Source: CAZBGL01 sp964491375
GTDB taxonomy: Bacteria > Desulfobacterota > Deferrisomatia > Deferrisomatales > Deferrisomataceae
Direction of reading: 5' to 3'
Assembly: GCA_964491375.1 (NCBI GenBank)
Contig: CAZBGL010000013.1
Coordinates: 1 to 17,080 of the forward strand
Length of the DNA stretch: 17,080 nucleotides
Below the pieces are notes generated by a model that saw only the letters and a list, made by a program, of their open reading frames with translations, ran no database searches and was not told the DNA's origin. A program made the translations under genes and the position numbers. Position 1 is the stretch's first letter. Each line of letters opens with the position of its first letter. This document shows positions 6,978-15,482 of this stretch, piece by piece.

Positions 6978-7025
6978 CCATGTGCCTTTTTTCTCGAACG
7001 GGCGAACCCAGGATAAGGAGCCGGA

Positions 7026-7502
7026 ATGGGCGCTCAGGACGCAGCGGTCGTGGCGCTTGTCGAAGCCGTGAAGTTCGAGTCGGACGGCCGGGAGTTCTAT
7101 CTCCGGGCCGCCGACCGGGTCCTCCACCCCGTGGCCAAGGCCGTGTTCCGGGCCCTGGCCGAGGACGAAAAGGATCACATCCGAAGGGTACGGGAGATCT
7201 ACGAGGAACTCAAGTCCAGGCCGGGTTGGCCGGAGACCTCGGCCATGGTGGCGCGGCGCGCAGGCGTGGAGGACGCGTTTCGTACGGCACTGGAGCACCT
7301 CGACCGGGAGGTTCCTCGGGACGCGGACGCGCTGGACGCCCTCACCAAGGCCGAGGAGATGGAACTGAAAGGCCTGGGCTTTTACCGGGACCGGCTGGCC
7401 AAGGCCTCGTGCGGGGCCGAGGCCGAGTTCTACCGGCAGCTCGTGGCCGAAGAGGAGATCCACCTCCAGACCATCCGGAAGGCGATCGAGGAGCTGTCCT
7501 GA
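7026..7502 (+). CDS. Rubrerythrin-like ferritin family protein (no rubredoxin domain)
   Basis: The product has 158 aa, a four-helix bundle with a di-iron site. Helix 1 has E18 (VKFESDGREFY), helix 2 E48-x-x-H51 (EDEKDH), helix 3 a cluster E110/E111/E113 (KAEEMELKGLGFY), and helix 4 E143-x-x-H146 (EEEIHLQTI). Two ExxH motifs are the ferritin-like/rubrerythrin signature. The C-terminal rubredoxin-type domain (two CxxC pairs) of classical rubrerythrin is absent. Related proteins reduce peroxide or handle iron, commonly in anaerobes. It has its own promoter and faces the Fur/PerR-family gene, which suggests control by that regulator (inference). The next gene begins at or just past its stop. Confidence 0.88.
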   Translation: MGAQDAAVVALVEAVKFESDGREFYLRAADRVLHPVAKAVFRALAEDEKDHIRRVREIYEELKSRPGWPETSAMVARRAGVEDAFRTALEHLDREVPRDADALDALTKAEEMELKGLGFYRDRLAKASCGAEAEFYRQLVAEEEIHLQTIRKAIEELS

Positions 7503-7510
7503 CCAGCGGT

Positions 7511-8410
7511 TTGCGGGAACGCTTCCACGGCCCATCCGAGCGCCTCGGGCCGGGTCTCCATCCGCTCCGGCCGGGCCTTTGGATCACCTCCGGTCGGGCC
7601 GCCCTCCTGGAGGGGCCGGACCATCTGGTTTTGGTCGACCCCGGGGATGAAGCGGCCGGGCGCCTCTGGGCCGAACTGGACCGCGTGGTCCGGGCCACCG
7701 GCAAGCCCCTCACCTGGATCCTCGTCACCCACAGCCACCCCGACCACGTGGCCAACCTCTCCTTTCTGACGGAGAGGATCCCTGGCGCGCGCGTGCTGGC
7801 CCACGGGCGCAGCCCCCTGGCGTGCCACCGCCGGGTGTCCGCACCCTGTTCGCTCCCCGTGGGCCCGGGGATACGGGCCCTCCCCTCTCCGGGACACTCG
7901 GCGGCCGGCGACGACCTGGCGTTCTGGGTGCCGGCGTTGCGGGCGCTGTTCTCCGGGGACCTGGTGCAGCCCAAGGGAGAAACCTGGGAGCAGGCGTTCT
8001 ACCCCAGCCCGTATCCCTATTTCACCGATGGGGACACCTACCTGAGGAGCTTGGAGGCCCTTCGGGCGCTCCCGGTGGAGATCCTCGTGACCGGCCACCG
8101 GGAGGTCCGGGAGCACGCCGAGGCCCGCCGCTGGATAGAGCTGACCGCCCGGGCGATCCGCCGGGTGGAGGAGGCGGTGCGCTCCTGGGACGGCCCGGAG
8201 GACCTCGCCGTGGCCGCGCCCGAGATCTTCCGCCGGTTGTGCGAGGAGCGCGGCATTCCCCCCGATGTGGTCCGTGCCCGGATGGCCCGGTCCGGTGGAC
8301 TGCTCAGCCCGTTCGAGCAGTACGACCTTCCCGGCATCGCGTGGTACTGGAACAAGCACCGGCTCGGGGGGCGGGCTTTTGACCCCGGCGGGCGGGGAAC
8401 CGTATCCTAG
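7511..8410 (+). CDS. Metallo-beta-lactamase fold hydrolase (LACTB2-like)
   Basis: About 299 aa. The metal-binding motif H-S-H-P-D-H (in WILVTHSHPDHVAN) is followed by SPGHSAAGDD, FSGDLVQ and VTGHRE, supplying the later His, Asp and His ligands of a binuclear zinc hydrolase. The C-terminal 90 residues (ARAIRRVEEAV... AAPEIFRRLCEERG...) look like the small helical tail of LACTB2-type or hydroxyacylglutathione hydrolase-like proteins. The substrate is unknown. HxHxDH argues against a flavodiiron protein. Start uncertain: no ATG fits. TTG at 7511 is annotated, but CTG at 7499-7501 has AGGAG 5 nt upstream and overlaps the preceding stop as CTGA, which would give 303 aa. Probably co-transcribed with the ferritin-like gene. 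Confidence 0.85.
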   Translation: MRERFHGPSERLGPGLHPLRPGLWITSGRAALLEGPDHLVLVDPGDEAAGRLWAELDRVVRATGKPLTWILVTHSHPDHVANLSFLTERIPGARVLAHGRSPLACHRRVSAPCSLPVGPGIRALPSPGHSAAGDDLAFWVPALRALFSGDLVQPKGETWEQAFYPSPYPYFTDGDTYLRSLEALRALPVEILVTGHREVREHAEARRWIELTARAIRRVEEAVRSWDGPEDLAVAAPEIFRRLCEERGIPPDVVRARMARSGGLLSPFEQYDLPGIAWYWNKHRLGGRAFDPGGRGTVS

Positions 8411-8418
8411 ACCGCGCA

Positions 8419-9486
8419 ATGGAGCGACTCGACCGGTTGCTGCGCCTGGGCTTGGCTCTGGGCTTGCTGGCCGCTTTCCCGGCGTGCTCGGGCCCGCACC
8501 CCGCCGGCCCCGTGGAAAAGGCCGGGGACGAGAGCGTGGCCGTGGCGGTGAACGCCAGGGCGCCCGCGTTCGCGGCCCATACCCTCGAGGGCGACACGGT
8601 CCGCCTGGCCGACTTCGTGGGCACCCACGTGGTGCTGCTCGAGTTCTGTAGCATCTTCTGCAAGTCCTGCCTCCAGGAGATGCCCCGGATCGAGCGGCTC
8701 TACCGCCGTTACCGGGATGACGGATTGGCCGTGCTCAGCGTCAACACCGATGTGTTCTCGGCCGACCGGATCCGGAAGGTGCTCCGGAAGGCGGGCCTGT
8801 CGCCCCCCTATCCCGTACTTCGGGATGCGCGCCAGGAGATCGTAGGGGCTTACGGGGTCGAGGTCCTTCCGGTGACCGTGATCATCGACCGGGAGGGATG
8901 GATCCGGTTCTACCAGGAGGGATACCGGCCTGGGGACGAGGCGCGATTCGAACGGGAGGTGCGCCGGTGGCTGGGTGCTCCCGAGGCCTCCGAGGTGGCC
9001 CTGGCCCCCCGGGGGGGCTCCACGGCCTTTGCGCCCGCCGGCCCTCGGCTGGTGGAGCCAGGGACCAAGGTGGAGCGGTGGTCCGTGCAGACGCTGGAGG
9101 GCGACACCGTGGCGGTGGGGCCGGGTCGGCCCACCCTTCTGTACTTTTGGAGCCTGTACTGTCAGCCGTGCCGGGCCGAGTTCTCCACGGTCACCGCCCT
9201 GGCGCGGCGATACGCCAGCCGGGGCGTCCGGGCGTACGCCGTGAACGTGGATTCCGCCCGGCTCGCCGAACGGGTGCGCCGCTTCCTTCGGGCCCGGGGT
9301 GAGCTCCCGTGCCTGGTGGACTGGGGGCGGCCCGGCACGGACTCGCTGGCCCGGCGGCTCGGGGTGCGGGCCACCCCCACCGTGATCCTGGTGGACGGGC
9401 AGGGAACCGTGCGGTTCGCCGCGGAAGGCCGCGTGGACACGGCCCTTTTGGAGGCCCATCTCAGGCGGGTGGCCGCCTCCCGTTGA
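8419..9486 (+). CDS. Envelope protein with two TlpA/thioredoxin-like domains
   Basis: The product has 355 aa. The N-terminal hydrophobic segment (6-22) ends at Cys23 (FPAC), a possible but non-canonical lipobox, so it is exported and perhaps lipid-anchored. Domain 1 (about 45-190) has C81-K-S-C84, with an extra Cys77, and a cis-Pro site LPVTVII (P151). Domain 2 (about 225-355) has C248-Q-P-C251 and ATPTVIL. The same phrase TLEGDTV opens both domains (near 55 and 235), consistent with internal duplication. TlpA/ResA-type domains reduce disulfides outside the cytoplasm, for instance in cytochrome c maturation, or act in thiol-peroxide defence. It starts 8 nt after the hydrolase stop, with a weak ribosome binding site. 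Confidence 0.88.
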   Translation: MERLDRLLRLGLALGLLAAFPACSGPHPAGPVEKAGDESVAVAVNARAPAFAAHTLEGDTVRLADFVGTHVVLLEFCSIFCKSCLQEMPRIERLYRRYRDDGLAVLSVNTDVFSADRIRKVLRKAGLSPPYPVLRDARQEIVGAYGVEVLPVTVIIDREGWIRFYQEGYRPGDEARFEREVRRWLGAPEASEVALAPRGGSTAFAPAGPRLVEPGTKVERWSVQTLEGDTVAVGPGRPTLLYFWSLYCQPCRAEFSTVTALARRYASRGVRAYAVNVDSARLAERVRRFLRARGELPCLVDWGRPGTDSLARRLGVRATPTVILVDGQGTVRFAAEGRVDTALLEAHLRRVAASR

Positions 9487-9510
9487 CGGCGAAGCCGTTC
9501 GTTGTAAGGT
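9483..9510 (+). promoter_or_regulatory. Weak candidate promoter for nifU-nifS
   Basis: TTGACG (9483-9488), overlapping the preceding stop codon, and TAAGGT (9505-9510) are separated by 16 nt. The -35 is near consensus, the -10 is poor. The gap to nifU is 88 nt, enough for a separate promoter. No IscR-type or other operator is recognisable; GTAAGGTTAC (9504-9513) is a short imperfect symmetry only. Confidence 0.3.
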
Positions 9511-9535
9511 TACACCACCCAAACCGGGACGGTTC

Positions 9536-9553
9536 CGCCCCGGCAACGGGGCG
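9536..9553 (+). promoter_or_regulatory. GNRA-capped hairpin in the nifU leader
   Basis: CGCCCCG (9536-9542), GCAA (9543-9546), CGGGGCG (9547-9553): a perfect 7-bp GC stem with a stable tetraloop, ending 21 nt before the nifU ATG. It is not followed by a T-tract, so it is unlikely to be an efficient terminator for the upstream gene. It might stabilise the 5' end of the mRNA or attenuate readthrough. Confidence 0.5.
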
Positions 9554-9574
9554 AAGGAAGGCGAGGGAAACACC

Positions 9575-10411
9575 ATGTGGGACTACAGCGAGAAGGTGAA
9601 GGACCATTTTCTCAACCCGAGGAACGTGGGGAAGATCGAGGATGCGGATGCCGTGGGCGAGGTGGGGAGCCTGGCCTGCGGCGACGCGCTGCGGCTGTAC
9701 CTGAAGATCGAAAACGACCGGATCGTGGACGCCAAGTTCCAGACGTTCGGCTGCGGCAGCGCCATCGCGTCCAGCTCCGCCCTCACCGAGATGATCAAGG
9801 GCAAGACCCTGGACGAAGCCCTGAAGATCACCAACAAGGACATCGCCGAGTATCTCGGGGGCCTGCCCAAGGAGAAAATGCACTGCTCGGTCATGGGGCG
9901 GGAGGCCCTGGAGGCGGCGATCAACAACTACCGGGGGATCGCCACCCCCAAACAGGAGCTCGAGGGCGAGATCGTGTGCGAGTGCTTCGGGGTGACCGAC
10001 AAGCAGATCCGCCGAGCCATCGAGGAAAACGATCTGAAGACCGTGGAAGACGTGACCCACTACACCAAGGCCGGGGGCGGGTGCGAGCGGTGCATTCCGG
10101 ACATCGAACGGATCCTGAAGGAGGTGCGGGGCGAGAGGGCGCGCCGCGAGGCCAAACCGAGGCCGAGGCGGCTGACCAACCTCCAGCGCATCCAGATGAT
10201 CCAGAAGGTGATTGACGAGGAGATCCGGCCCAGTCTCCAGGCCGACGGGGGGGACCTGGAACTGGTGGACGTGGAGGGCACGACGGTGTACGTGAGCTTC
10301 CGGGGCAAGTGCATCAACTGTCCGTCCAGTCAGGTGACCCTCCAGGACGGGATCGAGGCCAAGCTGCGCGAGATGGTGGACCCGGAGATCCGGGTGGTGG
10401 AGGTGGAGTGA
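9575..10411 (+). CDS. nifU: NifU, three-domain Fe-S cluster scaffold
   Basis: The product has 278 aa with the full NifU layout. The IscU-like N-terminal domain (1-125) has scaffold cysteines C35 (ACGDA), C60 (FGCGS) and C104 (MHCS). The central ferredoxin-like domain (about 130-180) binds a permanent [2Fe-2S] cluster through C135-x-C137 and C170-x-x-C173. The C-terminal NFU domain (about 200-278) has C246-I-N-C249, a second assembly site. It receives sulfur from NifS and donates clusters to target proteins. No nitrogenase genes are nearby; NifU/NifS serve as the general Fe-S system in several anaerobic and microaerophilic lineages, so this is probably housekeeping. The stop overlaps the nifS start (TGATG). 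Confidence 0.96.
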   Translation: MWDYSEKVKDHFLNPRNVGKIEDADAVGEVGSLACGDALRLYLKIENDRIVDAKFQTFGCGSAIASSSALTEMIKGKTLDEALKITNKDIAEYLGGLPKEKMHCSVMGREALEAAINNYRGIATPKQELEGEIVCECFGVTDKQIRRAIEENDLKTVEDVTHYTKAGGGCERCIPDIERILKEVRGERARREAKPRPRRLTNLQRIQMIQKVIDEEIRPSLQADGGDLELVDVEGTTVYVSFRGKCINCPSSQVTLQDGIEAKLREMVDPEIRVVEVE

Positions 10412-11589
10412 TGCGGACGATCTACTTCGACAACAACGCCACCACGCGGGTGGATCCCGCGGTGTTCGAGGAGATGGCCCCGTACTTCTGCGACCTGTAC
10501 GGGAACCCGTCGAGCATGCACAGCTTCGGGGGACAAGTGGGCAAGAAGATGGTGGAGGCCCGGGAGCGGGTGGCCGAACTGCTGGGCTGCGACCCCCTGG
10601 AGATCGTGTTCACGAGCTGCGGTACCGAAGGGGACAACACCGCCATCCGGTCGGCTCTGGAGGCCCAGCCCGACAAACGCCACATCGTGACCACCAAGGT
10701 GGAGCATCCCGCGGTGCTCAATCTGGCGAACCATCTGGTGAAGAGGGGTTACCACGTCACCCTCCTGGGGGTGGACAGTCGGGGCATGCTCGACCTGGAC
10801 GAACTCCGGGACAGCCTCCGGGACGACACGGCCATCGTGTCCATCATGTGGGCCAACAACGAGACCGGGACCTTGTTTCCCATCGAGGAGATCGCCGAGA
10901 TCGTCAAAAGCCGGGGGATCCTGTTCCACACGGACGCGGTGCAGGCGGTGGGCAAGCTCCCCATCGACCTCGGCAAGGTCCCGGTGGACTTCCTCGTGCT
11001 CTCGGGCCACAAGCTCCACGCGCCCAAGGGCGTGGGAGCCCTGTTCGTGCGCAAGGGCACGCCGTTCCGGCCGTTTCTGATCGGCGGCCACCAGGAGAAG
11101 GGCCGCCGGGGGGGCACGGAGAACGTGCCCGGCATCATCGCCCTGGGCAAGGCGTGTGAGCTGGCCCGGGTGCACATGGAAGAGGAGGTGACCCGGGTCC
11201 GCGCGCTTCGGGACAAGCTGGAGCACGGGATCCTCTCGACCATCCCGGACACCCGGCTCAACGGCCACCCCACCCAGCGCCTTCCCAACACGCTCAGCGT
11301 CTCGTTCAAGTATGTGGAGGGCGAGGCGATCCTGTTGCTCCTGGACCAGATCGGCGTGTGCGCCAGTTCCGGCTCGGCCTGCACATCGGGCAGCCTGGAG
11401 CCGTCCCACGTGCTCCGGGCCATGGGCGTGCCGTTCACCTATGCCCACGGATCGGTCCGGTTCAGCCTGAGCCGGTTCAACACCGAGGAGGAGGTGGACT
11501 TCGTGCTCGGGGAGCTGCCCAAGATCATCGAGCGGCTCCGGGCGATTTCCCCGTTCGCCGAGGACGAGCAGCCGGCCCAGGCCGGATGA
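10411..11589 (+). CDS. nifS: NifS/IscS cysteine desulfurase
   Basis: The product has 392 aa, a fold-type I PLP enzyme that turns cysteine into alanine and delivers persulfide sulfur to NifU. The PLP-binding Lys201 is in SGHKLHAPKG; H99 (VEHP) and D175 (HTDAVQ) are the usual cofactor contacts. The catalytic Cys324 lies in SSGSACTSGS, within the long mobile loop of group I (NifS/IscS) enzymes. The N-terminal YFDNNATTRVDP is characteristic. The ATG shares one base with the nifU stop, so translation is coupled. Nothing is missing or truncated. Confidence 0.96.
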   Translation: MRTIYFDNNATTRVDPAVFEEMAPYFCDLYGNPSSMHSFGGQVGKKMVEARERVAELLGCDPLEIVFTSCGTEGDNTAIRSALEAQPDKRHIVTTKVEHPAVLNLANHLVKRGYHVTLLGVDSRGMLDLDELRDSLRDDTAIVSIMWANNETGTLFPIEEIAEIVKSRGILFHTDAVQAVGKLPIDLGKVPVDFLVLSGHKLHAPKGVGALFVRKGTPFRPFLIGGHQEKGRRGGTENVPGIIALGKACELARVHMEEEVTRVRALRDKLEHGILSTIPDTRLNGHPTQRLPNTLSVSFKYVEGEAILLLLDQIGVCASSGSACTSGSLEPSHVLRAMGVPFTYAHGSVRFSLSRFNTEEEVDFVLGELPKIIERLRAISPFAEDEQPAQAG

Positions 11590-11601
11590 CGGGCGCCTGT
11601 C

Positions 11602-12174
11602 GTGGCACGACCCTCCTCACCGGAACTGGACGGGCTCGAGGAGCGTATCGAGCGTCTCCGGCGAGAATACGACCTGTTCCTCGCAGGCGAACGCCGGAGC
11701 GAGCCCTTGGACCTCCGGGGCGAGATCGAGCGGACCCTCCTCAAACTGGTGGCCTCGCCCCTGTTGAACACCGCGGATCGGTTCAGGGTGAGCACGCTGG
11801 CCCACCGGTTCCGGGCCGTCGAGGCCCGGGCGCGAAAGCTGCTGGAGCGCCGGGAAGCCCGGGCACGGGGAACCGCGGGCGCACCCCGCCCGACCGAGGC
11901 TCCGTCGGTGGTGATCGACCGGGCCCTGCTGGAGAGACCCGCAGCCCTCGACCGGTATGTGCGCCGTCTTCATCGGGAGGTGGAGAGGGCCTGTGGGGGG
12001 CAGGCACCCATCACGGCCGCGGAGCTCCGAGAGAAGCTGGTGGAGACGGCCCGGGCCCAGGTGACGCGGCCGGGCGTCCGGGCTGTGCGCTTCCGGGTGG
12101 ACAGCCAGGGGGGAAAGCCCCGGATCCGGGGCGAGATCCTTCCCGAGCCGCCGGGCCCTACGGGCCGGGCCTGA
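11602..12174 (+). CDS. Unrecognised mainly helical protein (MXAN_5187-like?)
   Basis: The product has 190 aa from a GTG start with no good ribosome binding site, 12 nt after nifS. No signal peptide or membrane segment is visible. Residues 8-28 look like a charged amphipathic helix or coiled coil; 38-80 form a conserved-looking helical block (LRGEIERTLLKLV, then NTADRFRVSTLAHRF at 56-70). A linker rich in Ala/Pro (85-103) follows, then helices at 115-152 and a basic C-terminus. From memory, the LxNTAxRFRxxxLxxRF pattern resembles a domain in myxobacterial and other deltaproteobacterial proteins of the MXAN_5187 type; I could not verify this. Function unknown. Its 3' end overlaps the convergent pentapeptide gene by 17 nt. 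Confidence 0.7.
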   Translation: MARPSSPELDGLEERIERLRREYDLFLAGERRSEPLDLRGEIERTLLKLVASPLLNTADRFRVSTLAHRFRAVEARARKLLERREARARGTAGAPRPTEAPSVVIDRALLERPAALDRYVRRLHREVERACGGQAPITAAELREKLVETARAQVTRPGVRAVRFRVDSQGGKPRIRGEILPEPPGPTGRA

Positions 12175-12616
12175 GCCGCCCCAGGAGCCGCACCACCGGA
12201 TCGTGCCGGATCCGGATCCCCATCTCCACGGCCGCCCGGATCTCGTCGGCCCGGACGTCTGCCGGGAACACGGCGCACGCCACGTCCGCCCCGAGCAGGC
12301 TGGCCCCCTCGAGCCGGGCCCCGTGGAGATACGCGTTGTAGAGGTTGGCCCGGGCCAGATTGGCCCCTTCCAGGTCGGCCCCTTCCAGGTTGGCGAACCG
12401 CAGGGACGCACCCTCCAGGTTGGCCCCGGCGAGCCGGGCGCGGGCCAGGACCGCCTCGTCCAGACGGACCCCCCGCAGATCCGCCCCTTCCAGCCGGGCA
12501 CCGGAAAGATCCGCGCCGGTCAGATCCAGGATCTCCTGGCGGCGGCGGCTCACCTCGTTGAACGATTCCACGTCTCCCCGCCGGAGCAGGGCGAGGAGCT
12601 CGTCCCGAAATCCCAT
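12158..12616 (-). CDS. Pentapeptide-repeat protein
   Basis: The product has 152 aa. A helical N-terminus (1-30, MGFRDELLALLRRGDVESFN) leads into about 17 tandem pentapeptides of the A(D/N)LxG type (about residues 31-115, e.g. GADLSGARLEGADLRG), which form a right-handed quadrilateral beta-helix. A non-repeat C-terminus (116-152) closes it. Such proteins are cytoplasmic or exported and mostly of unknown role; some, such as Qnr/MfpA, bind DNA gyrase, but nothing here points to that. GGGAGG (12626-12631) 9 nt upstream fixes the ATG; an upstream in-frame TTG at 12647-12649 is less likely. No promoter is visible in the 88-nt gap after atpC, so it may be read through from the atp operon. Confidence 0.85.
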   Translation of the reverse strand: MGFRDELLALLRRGDVESFNEVSRRRQEILDLTGADLSGARLEGADLRGVRLDEAVLARARLAGANLEGASLRFANLEGADLEGANLARANLYNAYLHGARLEGASLLGADVACAVFPADVRADEIRAAVEMGIRIRHDPVVRLLGRLRPGP

Positions 12617-12656
12617 GGACGCCCGCCTCCCGGGTGCCGTCGGCCCCAAACGCCAC

Positions 12657-12680
12657 GGGGCGCCGGCCCGCCGGCGCCCC
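12657..12680 (-). terminator. GC-rich hairpin after atpC (terminator-like, no U-tract)
   Basis: GGGGCGCCGG (12657-12666) and CCGGCGCCCC (12671-12680) form a perfect 10-bp stem with a 4-nt loop. It lies 25 nt after the atpC stop. In the minus direction it is followed by GTGGCGTTT rather than a U-run, so it may pause or protect the 3' end of the atp mRNA rather than terminate fully. On the plus strand it is followed by TCTTCC, but no plus-strand gene ends nearby except the one at 12174. Confidence 0.55.
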
Positions 12681-12704
12681 TCTTCCTGCGGTGTCGCGGC
12701 TCCG

Positions 12705-13124
12705 TCAGCCCGGGTGCCTGCGGGCCACCTGGATCTGGTTCATGGCCCGCTCAAGCTTGGCCTGGGCCTCCAGGTATTCCTTGGACTCTCGGCTGAGCCG
12801 CTGAAGGGCTTGCTCGGCCTCGGCCTTGGCCGCCTCGGCCTGGGCCAGGTCGATCTCGGCCGGGAACTCGGCCTCCTCGGCCAGCACCGTGACCTTCTCG
12901 TGGGTCACCTCGGCGAATCCGTGCCGCACCGCCAGGAAGTGCTGCTCCGCACCGATCCGGTACATGAGCTCCCCCACCCCCAGGGCCGTGAGGAACGGGG
13001 TGTGTCCCGGGAGCACACCGAACTCGCCCTCCACGCCCGGGGCCGTGATCTCGTCCACGTCCTCGCTCACCAGAAGACGCTGGGGCGTGACCACTTCGAG
13101 GCGGAACCGCTCTTGCTGCGCCAT
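12705..13124 (-). CDS. atpC: ATP synthase F1 epsilon subunit
   Basis: The product has 139 aa. The N-terminal beta-sandwich (1-85) contains LEVVTPQRLLVSEDVDEITAPGVEG and FGVLPGHTPFLTAL, the family signature. The C-terminal two-helix hairpin (about 88-135, Ala/Glu/Lys-rich, EIDLAQAEAAKAEAEQAL) is the part that can extend into F1 and inhibit ATP hydrolysis. It belongs to the central rotor stalk with gamma. It follows atpD by 15 nt and is the last clear atp gene here. Confidence 0.96.
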   Translation of the reverse strand: MAQQERFRLEVVTPQRLLVSEDVDEITAPGVEGEFGVLPGHTPFLTALGVGELMYRIGAEQHFLAVRHGFAEVTHEKVTVLAEEAEFPAEIDLAQAEAAKAEAEQALQRLSRESKEYLEAQAKLERAMNQIQVARRHPG

Positions 13125-13139
13125 GGCGGCTCCCCCGCG

Positions 13140-14564
<1,425 letters not shown>

Positions 14565-14601
14565 GGGGTACAGGCCTCCTTCGGGTGGAACCGCCGGGCC
14601 C

Positions 14602-15465
14602 TCAGCGCATGGCCTCGACGCCGTTGACGATGTCCATCAGCTCCTTGGTAATGGCCTCCTGGCGGGCCCGGTTGTACTGGAGGGTCAACCGGGCGATCAT
14701 CTCGGTGGCGTTGTTCGTGGCCGAATCCATCGCGGTCATGCGGGCACCGTGTTCGCTGGCCGTGCTCTCCAGCAGGGCCCGGAACACCCGCACCTCCACG
14801 TACCGGGGCAGAACCCAGTTGAGCATATACTCTTCGCTGGGCTCGTAGATGTACTCGGTGGTCGTGGTTTCCGGCTCCACCGGCATCGGTTCCACCGGCA
14901 GCAGCCGGTCGAACACCACCCGCTGGGACAGCGCCGAGCGGAACTCGTTGTACACCATGTACACCAGGTCCACCTCGCGGTTGGTGTACCGCTCGATCAC
15001 CTCCCGGCCAATCTCCTGGGCCATGGGGTACGAGACCTTGCCGAACAGCTCCGTGCGCTCCCCGATGATCTCGGCCCCGCGCCTCCGGAAGAACTCCACC
15101 GCCTTCTTCCCCACCAGGTAGAGCACGATCTGCTCGTGCTCGCCGGCCTTTTCCTTGAGGTACCGCTCGGTGGCCCGCAGCACGTTGGCGTTGAACGAGC
15201 CGCACAGACCCCGGTCGCTGGTGAACACCACCAGGCACACCCGGCGGGGGTCCCTCCGCTCCAGCAGCGGGTGGGCCTCCTCCTCGGTGCGGAGCGCGAG
15301 GCTGGACAGCACCTCCAGCATCTTGTCGGAATACGGCCGGTTCTGGAGGATGGCCTCCTCGGCCCGGCGGAACTTGGCCGCCGAGACCATTTTCATGGCC
15401 TTGGTGATCTGCTGGGTGCTCCGGACCGATGCGATCCGGTTGCGGATGTCCTTGAGGTTCGCCAT
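14602..15465 (-). CDS. atpG: ATP synthase F1 gamma subunit
   Basis: The product has 287 aa, the usual length. The N-terminal helix DIRNRIASVRSTQQITKAMKMVSAAKFRRA and the C-terminal helix ARMTAMDSATNNATEMIARLTLQYNRARQEAITKEL form the coiled-coil shaft inside the alpha3beta3 ring. The middle contains the conserved SDRGLCGSFNANVLR motif. It has no regulatory insertion of the chloroplast type. It lies 17 nt after atpA and 37 nt before atpD. Confidence 0.98.
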   Translation of the reverse strand: MANLKDIRNRIASVRSTQQITKAMKMVSAAKFRRAEEAILQNRPYSDKMLEVLSSLALRTEEEAHPLLERRDPRRVCLVVFTSDRGLCGSFNANVLRATERYLKEKAGEHEQIVLYLVGKKAVEFFRRRGAEIIGERTELFGKVSYPMAQEIGREVIERYTNREVDLVYMVYNEFRSALSQRVVFDRLLPVEPMPVEPETTTTEYIYEPSEEYMLNWVLPRYVEVRVFRALLESTASEHGARMTAMDSATNNATEMIARLTLQYNRARQEAITKELMDIVNGVEAMR

Positions 15466-15482
15466 CCCTCAGATCCCCTTGC

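Noticed and set aside
7511..8410. Flavodiiron protein (given the rubrerythrin-like neighbour)
   Set aside because: The metal motif is HxHxDH, not the HxExD typical of flavodiiron proteins, and there is no flavodoxin domain.
9575..11589. Nitrogen-fixation locus
   Set aside because: Only nifU and nifS are present; there are no nitrogenase structural or cofactor genes nearby, and these two commonly act as the general Fe-S system.
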